26,729 bases of DNA from Acanthaster planci (Eukaryota > Echinodermata > Asteroidea > Valvatida > Acanthasteridae): the NCBI RefSeq assembly GCF_001949145.1, contig NW_019091371.1, forward strand, positions 1,569,719 through 1,596,447, read 5' to 3'. Shown here piece after piece: positions 18,406 to 26,729 of the stretch; positions within the stretch are counted from its first letter, which is position 1, and every line of letters starts with the position of its first letter. The position numbers and the translations under genes are program-made. Under the pieces are notes generated by a model. It was not told where the DNA came from and ran no database searches. It saw only the letters and a list, made by a program, of their open reading frames with translations.

Positions 18406-21400
18406 CTTCCACTTCTGTCTGTACACAAGGCCGTACTGGGCTACAATGTATCCTAGTATAGTTTGATATTCCTGACTCTTTTAGGACACATTATTGCTTT
18501 CTTACGGCTGATATACCACTAGGGAAACATTTGTGATGTCCATATATAGAACTATTGCCAAATACTGGTACTTTTAGCTTCATTAATAAAAGGCCTACAT
18601 GTTCATGTACATGCTGTTGAACCTTTTTGAAGAATTTCATGTTATAAAATTTTGTATGAAATTCAGAAAACAGTGATGTCTGGAAATTAGGCACAATTCA
18701 GCTGAATGTTCCCTAGCATTCATGTTTTCAAGAAGGTTGAAAATATGGAAACCACCATGCGACTCGTCAAAACCAGTCAAGGGGAACAAATTGCTTGATC
18801 TCAACGCTTTACGCTATGGAACTTTAATGTGTGGAGGCGGGTCGATGCCAGATTTTGCAAATTCTACTCAATATACTGACTTATAATGTCAGTTTGCAAG
18901 CTTGCTTAGTGACATTAAACTCTGCGGAGGATTTTGTGCAGATTTCTTTATGATCAGGACAGAAAAAAAAGTCTCTTGGTCCTTAATCATGACAAGTAGT
19001 ACAGACAGGACAGGTTTCTTTCTTGTTTTTTGATTGAGGCAGAACACGCCAAACCCTTCTAGCTTTCTTACCTTATGGTCATCACGAATTTTCCCAATCC
19101 TTGGATTGTGCAAATGTCATTTCAAATCCAATTTAAATCTGATTTGAATGGTATACTTTACCTTGTACATTGTAGATGTGACTCTGAGGACTCATGCTGA
19201 TTTACAGCTGAAAGTTCAGGATTTGGCCTTGTTTATTGGGTACAGTAAACACTACAAGAATAGGCAATAGAGAAGTTGGCAATGTAAGCTGAATGACTAG
19301 CATGACTTGTGAACTACTTCTATCACTTAAAGCTTGATATATATAATAATAATTCCCAGGTGCATTGCAGTCATTTACTAATGGAGTGGCAACTGCAGAG
19401 AAGCCAATGAATTTGCAGACTTTCATCCTCTTGGGCAAAACTGAACTTCAGGCCAAATTGGCAAAACCTGGGACTGCCTGTAAGTGGCACAAGGAAAGAG
19501 TTGACAGCACTGGCATTTTAAGCTTAGACTCTGAAATCTCAAGTTTTCTTCACAAATGATTAACAGCAATATCTGGGATAAAATATGAAGATATTTATTT
19601 ATATTTAGACTTGTACAATGTAACACTTCAACCTAGGTGATTTTTGAGGGGGTGGTAATGCATGAAAACATATAAACTTAAAAGGAAAAGATAGAAATAC
19701 AAATTTAAGTTATTAAAAAACAGCAACATTAAATCTATGCAATTTGAGTAAAAGCAAAACTTAAAAGGAATGACCTACATTTATAACTGGTAGAGATAGT
19801 TGAAAATCAACAAAGCAGTGAAAATCACCACACTTAAGAAACAAGATCAGTTGAGTAGGAATTGATTATACATGTACAAAACACTACTAACAAAAGCACG
19901 CGTACATTGCAGAAGATCTAAATTAAGTTAGCAATAAGTTGTTCATTTAAAAGAACAGTTACTTCTCATCGATGGAGTACAATTACCTAATCCATTTAGA
20001 TCTGAATTCTAGCTAGGAAGAAGAAATTGATGACAGAACCAAATGGCAGTGCACCATGATTTTGGACATTCATGAGTTTCCTCAAACACTAACATAGACA
20101 AGGCACTAACATAGACAAGGCAAACCTTCAAAAATGATTACCTTGTGATTATCAAGAGAGTGAGGCATTGAACTACTTCTCATTAGACTTGCTCTTTGAA
20201 ATTTTGTCATGTCGGTGATAATTCTGTTTGGCTCTTTCTGAAAAAGTCGATGTTGACTGTCTACAGTTCTTAATAACGAGCCATTATATTTATGATGGGT
20301 CTATGTCACAAGTCAGTGATATTTTACGCCCCCTATTTGTTTAAAGTAGAGTCTCCAAATGCATTTTGCCAAGTTAAAGCTAATTTCCTTTGTTTCTTTA
20401 TGCAAAGTTAGGTGTGGCAGTGCATTGCTCACACCTCCACATGTTCACAGATACAGGAAACTTGAACAGTTACTTGTTTGCATAATAGTACCAGCTCACT
20501 GAGGCATTGATTTCTTCAATTCTCATCATCCTCTACAATTATTTCAAGCCTACATGTGCATGTTGTATAGGAAACATGCACGTTGGGAGAAGGCATTTTT
20601 TTCATGAGAAATGCAGAGAGCCCTATGTGCTGTTGCAAACAGAAAAAGTAGTTCTCATTCTTCTTGTTCTCGCCAAAGCCCATTCACTTTGCACACGTTT
20701 CTTCCATCCGGGACTTCAGTCTCTGCATTTTTGCATCTTCATCAAATTTATAGTGGACGTCTTGATTACGTTGTGGTGAAATTTAATATCATACATGCAA
20801 TTTTGAACATCTATGTGTTTTAGCTCATGTACCTGTACTTTATACACAGTTTTTTAAAGGGCTATTTTTGGTCACTTAGTAACTTAATACATGTATTAAC
20901 ATCACGGTATCATTGACTTCCGAAAATACTTCACTTTTGTATGGATGACATCAACTTTGTGTCTTGGTATGGGTATACCAATACATTTCCAATATGATTT
21001 TCGTGATAAATTCACATGCATGGTGTACATGTACAATTACATGTGAGGCATAACGTGATGTAGATGCTTGATAGCCGATGCCTGACAATGGAAGCACAAC
21101 ATTAGGTGCACCGCTGTCAATGCACAATGATGGATTGTATGATGGTTGATAGACAGTGGAGGGGTAGTGTGTGATGCATGGTCATTGACAGTAGACAAAC
21201 AAGGTTTGATATGTGAACGGGTGATGTTTTTAGGAGCACATCTGGAATTCCATACCAAATACGATACATGTAACACTGCATGCACTGAATGTTAATCATT
21301 ATTATTCTAAATAGGGGAAATCATTGAAAGGCAGCCATTATAGACTACATGTAATTATAAGAGGAGGTACATGTATAATTACTATGGTGGCACCACACTC

Positions 21401-21675
21401 AAATGTGCATTCTTAAATGGAATCCATGTAAATGAAAGTATTCATGGATAGTGTTCAATCAAACAGAGCAGTATATCCAGTGTCATCTTACTGGTACTTC
21501 ATTTTTGTGAATCGGCACAAAACTGCCTGGAATGTCATGCAGTGAATAAATGCTACCCACATGAGACACTCTAGTACTGGTACCAAGATCATGTTGTAAA
21601 TTGCAATTGACACTAATGCAACAACAAACCCAACCATACTTTAAAAAATTTGTCTTTCTCTTTTTTCTTTTGCAG
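18406..21675. other. COQ3 intron 1, 3' part; no gene called
   Basis: No recognisable domain in any frame. A short exon-like stretch at 19360-19479 is discussed as a finding. A perfect 17-bp tandem duplication lies at 20087-20120. The intron ends with a T/C-rich tract and TTTTGCAG at 21675. Confidence 0.5.
20087..20120 (+). repeat. Perfect 17-bp tandem duplication
   Basis: CACTAACATAGACAAGG occurs twice head to tail without a mismatch. Probably replication slippage; no function inferred. Confidence 0.9.
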
Positions 21676-21958
21676 AATTTCCCACTTATTCATGAATGCA
21701 TCATTCAACTTCGGCGACCAAAGATTGTTGCACACAACTGTTGATGAAGAAGAAGTAGCTAAATTCAGGAGTCTGGTTCAATCTTGGTGGGATGTGAATG
21801 GTGAATTTCAGGCACTTCATAGTCTGAATGATCTCCGTGTTCCTCTGATAAGGGATGGACTAGTCAAACGGAATGGTTGCCAGTCTCTACTTTCATCACA
21901 ACCTCTTGCTGATACATTCATCTTGGATGTTGGCTGTGGAGGAGGTATTCTCTCAGAG
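21676..21958 (+). CDS. COQ3: COQ3 exon 2: O-methyltransferase N-terminal part and SAM motif I
   Basis: COQ3 is the mitochondrial SAM-dependent O-methyltransferase that makes both O-methylations of the coenzyme Q ring. This exon completes an Arg codon and adds 94 codons (residues 72-165 with predicted exon 1). Diagnostic blocks are TTVDEEEV (91-98), SWWD (107-110), LHSLNDLRVPLIRD (118-131) and the class I SAM-binding motif ILDVGCGGG (153-161). The acceptor TTTTGCAG|A and donor GAG|GTGAGT (phase 0) are near consensus. An in-frame ATG at 21692 could serve as a start on a transcript lacking exon 1, but the protein would then have only a short, weakly basic leader. Family identity is clear. Confidence 0.93.
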
Positions 21959-22116
21959 GTGAGTCTATAATGAGAGTAAAATTTGTGTGCCTCAAACCTG
22001 TCTTTAATACTTGGGTTATCATTTGATTCAGCGATTACCCTCACTGTACATTTACACAAGCTGATACACTGTAATTGTACATTGTCATTGTCTCCACAAA
22101 GTAAATCACACATACA
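21959..22116. other. COQ3 intron 2, 5' end
   Basis: Begins GTGAGTC. Nothing else recognised before the small MITE. Confidence 0.6.
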
Positions 22117-22287
22117 GGGTGCGTTTGAGTGAGCTACCTGCGTTAACAAGAGCGCATGAACGGCAGGAGAAGGCCATGTGGATCAGCGAGAGTATACTCC
22201 CTGTCATGCAGGAGTATACACCTGGCCTGAGAGTAATGCGCATGCATCCTCACTCATGTTGACAGGAGTAACAGCGTGAACGCACCC
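22117..22287. mobile_element. Candidate 171-bp MITE with GGGTGCGTT ends and palindromic centre
   Basis: The left end GGGTGCGTT (22117-22125) pairs with AACGCACCC (22279-22287). The centre is a palindrome: GTATACTCC (22192-22200) and GGAGTATAC (22211-22219) around a 10-base loop, the pairing almost continuing inward through CCTG/CAGG. ACA lies on both sides. GGGTGCG-type ends suggest a hAT-like non-autonomous element, which is a guess. Confidence 0.6.
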
Positions 22288-23340
22288 ACATTGTACATGT
22301 ACCATACCTGTTTAGGTACTGTATGTGCACACTGTAAAAACAGCGTAATGAATCATTTTGGTTTCATGAACTGACACTCGGGAGGTTATGTGCTCTTTAC
22401 ACACTGAACTGAAGATGATGATTTGGTTTTATGAACTGATGCATCACACTAAGAAAATTCATTGAAATTTATAAAGGAACAAAAGTCATGAAAAAGTCTG
22501 GGGAATCGAGAATACTAATTTATTTTTTATTTTTGAATCAGAATGTACAATGTATATGCATCTACATGTAGGTCTGAGAAGAACAAGAATCCACGCAGAG
22601 ACAGGAATATGCATTACGCTGTAAGAGATTGACATTCATGGGCCAATAGCAAAATTAGTCAAGCACTACATGTGGCTATTCAGCCAGTAAGAAACTTCAT
22701 CATGTACGAAGGGCACTCCAATTAGATATAAGGATATTCTCACCATTTTCGTGAAGAGAGAAAAGTTTTGCCGGAGTGTAGTTTTCCGAGAAAATCGCAT
22801 TGGAAGTTGGTCTCTTTTTCAAACGTTTATTTCCCCAGTATTTAACATTTCTTGACTTGACCAATGCTACATGTACTTCCTGGAAGAAGGGATCTTAAAT
22901 GAAACAAAGCTACAAAATAATATTTATAGAGGTCAATTAAATTTGTTTACTTTTTAAACAAACACTTTTGTCTTTTGAAAATGCTGAAATTCTCGTGACT
23001 TGTGTCTCTGTGTGAATATGGCATACACAGTACAGGTGTTTGCCATAGTGCATGCCTAGTGCAAAATTGTTCCATTTGTATCTGTTTCCAGAGTCAGCTG
23101 TGTCTCTTCGTGAAAACTGTAAAATGGGTTTTGCTTATGGTTTGAGGCTATGTTGCTAACACTTTACCTACATGTATGGAAGACAACTTTGTTTCTTCGT
23201 GAAAACAGAAAATGCAGTTTAGTTGAACTTTGCCCTTTGGTTGATTTCAGTAGATTAGGTAAAAAGTGATTACACCAGGATGTAGGCATCATGCACATGT
23301 AGCTTAGTTCATCTCAGCTTCTGACATTCTGCAGCCCCAC
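22288..23340. other. COQ3 intron 2 DNA, no gene found
   Basis: Holds a short direct repeat (TTGGTTTCATGAACTGA near 22360, TTGGTTTTATGAACTGA near 22423). It also holds two copies of CTTCGTGAAAAC (about 23107 and 23194) inside diverged ~90-bp units. No reading frame is supported. Confidence 0.5.
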
Positions 23341-24117
23341 AGGCCTGGGCGTGGGATGCCCTGCACGGTTTTTTTTAAAGGTCTTCTGGCTTACGCCTTC
23401 GCTTCGATATCGCTCATTCTGATGGTGCTTCTGAAAATAGAACAGGACAATAGCCATTTCCTCCTCATTGCCCCATTCTAGCCAAGGCAGGTGATCAACT
23501 CGGCAATCCACCACCTCCAGGGAATGTTCATCGAATGTCCTCCATCCAAGCCACTCATTCCTTCGTGGTTCTTGGGTGATGTTCTCCTGCTCCTGGCCGG
23601 CCTTCCCTTTGAGCCAGAGAGCCATGCCTCCCTCCTTCACTAAAGGACATGTATCAAGCTTGCAGTCCTACTGGCTGTTGTTATATCTCATCTGAGCAGT
23701 GAAATTAGGGCCCTCTCCGTAGCTTATGGCCATATCTGATGGGAGCCACTTGGTGTGCATCTAGTTCCGTAGTTAGGCTTCCTTACTAAGAATTATACTC
23801 CCTCCTTCCGGCCTCTGGACATGTTTGTTGCAGCAATGCAGTCGTTGGCAACCTCCTCTTCAGATAAACTCCGGTGTCCTGTCCGAACGCTGAAGTGGAC
23901 GGACATCTGGGGGCCTGTCTCACAGCTGTTCATCACATCTACCAGGCCCTGTTGCCCAGTTTCTAGAGACACTATTGTGCTTTGGATGGTTTGGACTATT
24001 AAATTGACTGACCTACTAGCCCAGATGACCATGTAGATATTTGTGCCCATGATCCTGATGATGCCCGGGCCATTTCCTCATCCTGTGCTTATTTCAAGGG
24101 GGTTTCAGCAGCCTCAG
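23341..24117 (+). pseudogene. DIRS-like (tyrosine recombinase) retrotransposon relic
   Basis: Three fragments follow one another in the order of a DIRS-type polyprotein end. First, AWDALHGFF (about 23347) and then, in another frame from 23383, LLAYAFASISLILMVLLKIE and LLIAPF-stop-PRQV. This is the segment that follows RNase H in DIRS-like elements (family pattern YAFPP...APFWPRQ). Second, 23821-24036 gives DKLRCPVRTLKWTDIWGPV and LFITSTRPCCPVSRDTI, resembling the PVRAL...LFV...SKDTI part of their tyrosine recombinase. Third, 24045-24116 gives AHDPDDARAISSSCAYFKGV, resembling the HxxR box region (AHDxRAISSSLAYFKG). Stops and at least three frame changes make it dead. No reverse transcriptase or terminal repeats are seen. 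It sits in COQ3 intron 2 in gene orientation. Confidence 0.75.
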
Positions 24118-25839
24118 GTCCACCCATAGAATCTTGACACAGTTCCTGCCTAAACAGTCTAAATGTACATGTAGTCAGTTTACCGGTTCATGTACGTATA
24201 CATGTGCATGCATCTTTTCGTTGATCGAAGCCAGGTTAACTGAGACAAGCTTTACTGACTTGTTTGTTAAAGAATTCATCTGTCTGGGGGTTTGGTGGAA
24301 AAATCGTAAGGCCAACTCGAAAATACATACATGTACATGTAGGATATTAACTTGAGCTCAAAAAGTCAACTCGAAACTCAAAAAACCAACCCCAAAAGTC
24401 AACTCAAAATTCAAAGAAAAGAAAACCTCCAAAGACTGTATAAGGAAGTGTCCAGTAGTTAACTGAGATGAGGGGACATGTGATCACTTTAGAATGCAAC
24501 AGGAATATATTGATGCAGAATCAGTGTCTTAGCTAGGCACTGCATATAGGCTTGAGTAACATACCAAACCCTGGTAATTGAAAGCGCTCACAAGTGTTCA
24601 CGGATGAAAGTAAAATTCCAATTTTGAGATTTGTGGGTGTGCCAGAATACTTTTAGCAGGTTAATCATAATGTGGAATCACTATAAATGTACACATGTAG
24701 CTGTACATTGTAGGTGTGGCAGTACTTGCTGGTTTAAAATCACGCATTATAATTTCACATTTTTGTATTTTCAAATTACCATATTACTATTTTCAGTAAT
24801 AGGTTCCTGTAATAAATTGTTCTTAGACACACTTTTTATGCATCTTTACACTCTTCTAAAACTATTTGACATCCTCATGGGTGAACACTGTTACAAAAAA
24901 ATTCACATCTTCACATTTAAAATTATCCAACTTTTTTGGACAAGTGAGGATGCTGTTGCTACAGTGTGAGTCGGGAAAGACACTAATATGTTTTTCTGTT
25001 TAAATTGTGAGTTGTGATCTTAAAATGTGGTTGGTGAAAAAATGTATGAAATTGTTTCATTGTTGTCTTAGTGACACAGCCACACAGCTACATGTATGTT
25101 TGCCTGACTAGCATAGGGCTACTACCTCGAACCGCACAACACTCTGTTGCCCATAACATGTGTCGGAGCACACAACAATTCGTGGTCAGTGTCGCACGAC
25201 AGTGAGTGGTCAGGACAGGAAGCAAGATAGCAAGAGTTGGGAAATCCTTGCCTTTCATAGAGAATTCAGATTTCTCGTATCATAAATGTACATGTACATG
25301 TAACTCTTTAGAGGAATATCCAATGAGGATTACCCTGCCACTGTCTGTAAGCAGCGTGTGTGCAAATACAGCATACATGTACGTAATGCGAAATGACACA
25401 ACACTGGTGCAGGCTGGCTATGGTGCATGACGGAAGTGTCTCCCGCCCACATGGCAGGAGGGCGGAGCAAGAGCAGAGTGGCGACATGCGGGGCAGGTCA
25501 ATCATTCTATGCATATTCATGATGGTCGCAAGGGTCAACTGCGATGCACAACTGCATTCAATAGCTTTATGCACACCGATGCTACAGTGATGAAGAAAAC
25601 TCTTAGGCATAAGTGCAACATAGAATGAATAACAGTAATTCAGAGATATGCGACAATACTTTTGTAAGCTGTTCACATCAACTTAAAATATGTACGCAAA
25701 AGTTTACAAAAGAACTCATGTGTAATGTACTTGGTCTGGGTTTTCAGCAATTGAAATTTTTCTCTGCTTCACATACCGGTACATTAAAAACCTGTATGCA
25801 TTGCTCTTGACCCTTATTGTTTATGACTTATCCACACAG
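24118..25839. other. COQ3 intron 2, 3' part; no gene found
   Basis: Contains a low-complexity AAAAGTCAACTCGAAA-type run (24355-24420) and several TACATGTA octamers, two of them doubled (about 24327 and 25287). A 122-residue minus-strand frame (25308-25676) has no domain. The intron ends ATCCACACAG at 25839. Confidence 0.5.
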
Positions 25840-26082
25840 CCATTAGCACGACTTGGTGCAACAGTCATTGGTATTGATGCTGCCTCAGAGAACATACAGG
25901 TGGCTCGGGAGCATGCTTCCCATGATCGCCTACTATGGAAGAGAATAAATTACATCTGTGCAACAGCAGAAGAATTATTGAGCACAAATGGAGAAGCATT
26001 TGATGCAGTTATTGCTTCAGAGGTACTTGAGCATGTCTCTAATGTTGAGGGCCTTGTTGCAACATGTTCACAGTTAACTAAG
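25840..26082 (+). CDS. COQ3: COQ3 exon 3: SAM-binding core of the methyltransferase
   Basis: 81 codons in phase 0 at both ends (residues 166-246 with predicted exon 1). The exon continues exon 2 directly: ...GGILSE|PLARLGATVIGID, matching LLTEPLGRLGASVIGID of the human protein. Motifs: the post-I acidic loop GIDAASENI (176-184), whose Asp is expected to bind the SAM ribose, and FDAVIASEVLEHV (219-231), the motif II region. The donor AAG|GTGAGT at 26082/26083 is near consensus. The next residues in the family are a P-G-G turn and the C-terminal third of the protein, so at least one more exon lies beyond the right edge. No stops or damage are seen, and the gene looks functional. Confidence 0.94.
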
Positions 26083-26681
26083 GTGAGTCACTGTATGAAG
26101 TTGTATGCATTAAGAGCCAAGTGCTGAGTTAAATCAAGTAATTAATTCAACTATTTGACCTTCCAGTTGATGGAATATTCCAATTTCGGTGATACTGGAT
26201 GGCAGATTGTTTTATGAACAAGGCCACAACAGAGGCAGTTTTATTAATGCACAGAACTGCATGTTTTAATCACAAGAATAGTTTTTTCGACTGTTGCCAG
26301 CAATGATAGAGAAAAGATTTGAATCTATGCACCAGTAAGAAACCCATTGTCCTCTGTGAACAAATTGTTGATTTTCTTATGAAAAGTGCACATTGCTCCC
26401 ACTCCTGTATTATGCCACTATAACAAACACTGCTATACTGAAAAATTGGGTATATACCAAATATGCCACTTGGCTCCTGAATTTTCGGTGCACTGTCACT
26501 GAATATTGAAATTTTACTTCAAACACAAGACACATATTCAGTACTGAATATAATGACTCTAAAGATGAGGAAAGTCTTACAAAGGAATAATGGTGTCAAC
26601 ATGTGGCGCAATCCGTGTCATTCATACTATGGCGCCAACCGACTTTCACCTTGGTTGCCCCGGCCTCCCGACCAACCCTTC
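26083..26681. other. COQ3 intron 3, partial
   Basis: Starts GTGAGTC. No further COQ3 exon and no other gene found. Confidence 0.6.
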
Positions 26682-26729
26682 TAGGGGTGTGCATTTGCGG
26701 GTATTTTTAGAACCGGGTACCCGTTTTTT
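26682..26729. mobile_element. Probable left end of a truncated-by-window hAT-like element
   Basis: CTAGGGGTGTGCATTTGCGG, then GAACCGGGTACCCG, then a T run. A TAGGGGTGTGC start followed by ACCGGGTACC-type text resembles the ends of hAT-like non-autonomous elements. The other end lies beyond the window, so this is tentative. It shares wording with 5519-5700. Confidence 0.35.

Noticed and set aside
19360-19479. Extra COQ3 exon between exons 1 and 2
   Set aside because: Joining it after exon 1 in phase 2 gives a stop within a few codons, and its phase-1 donor does not fit exon 2.
23314-23640. 108-residue minus-strand frame (MKEGGMALWLKGKAG...)
   Set aside because: It looked plausible by composition, but the plus strand there carries DIRS-like coding text; the minus frame is its shadow.

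Overview
This window is eukaryotic genomic DNA, almost certainly from a metazoan. Coding sequence occurs only as short exons with GT..AG splice sites, introns are up to about 12 kb, and most of the rest is transposable-element debris. The octamer TACATGTA (about 40 copies by eye), TAGGCCTA-type motifs, and relics of Penelope-like, DIRS-like and pogo-like elements together suggest a marine invertebrate, perhaps an echinoderm or another deuterostome. That placement is a guess. One N at 16097 shows this is an assembled draft.

Two conserved genes are recognised, arranged head to head. On the minus strand, 1711..1852 is the first coding exon of a GART-type gene (glycinamide ribonucleotide synthetase domain, purine synthesis). 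It is preceded by a splice acceptor, so transcription starts further right; its later exons lie beyond the left edge. On the plus strand, three exons of COQ3 (ubiquinone-biosynthesis O-methyltransferase) are visible: a probable exon 1 encoding a mitochondrial presequence (9245..9456), exon 2 (21676..21958) and exon 3 (25840..26082). The gene continues past the right edge. Exon 1 is my own prediction, from composition, splice phase and length; exons 2 and 3 are clear from sequence.

Layout: 1-1.6 kb, diverged ~145-bp repeats in inverted blocks; 1.7-1.86 kb, GART exon; 4.2-5.0 kb, minisatellite flanking a dispersed repeat; 5.5-6.2 kb, CCCGGTACC-rich repeat and a 441-bp MITE candidate; 7.7-8.4 kb, a foldback element with ~240-bp arms; 8.7-9.24 kb, probable COQ3 promoter region; 9.46-21.7 kb, COQ3 intron 1, holding perfect or near-perfect hairpins, a dead pogo/jerky-like transposase, a pogo-type MITE with another inverted repeat nested inside it, a Penelope-like GIY-YIG relic, and three tRNA-derived SINE copies; 21.96-25.84 kb, COQ3 intron 2, with a small MITE and a DIRS-like relic on the same strand as the gene.

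The host genes are independent housekeeping enzymes (purine and coenzyme Q synthesis). I see no CRISPR array, no intact functional RNA gene, and no convincing previously undescribed multi-gene system. The most interesting material is structural: several foldback and inverted-repeat elements of different families, and domain-level remains of three transposon classes in COQ3 introns.
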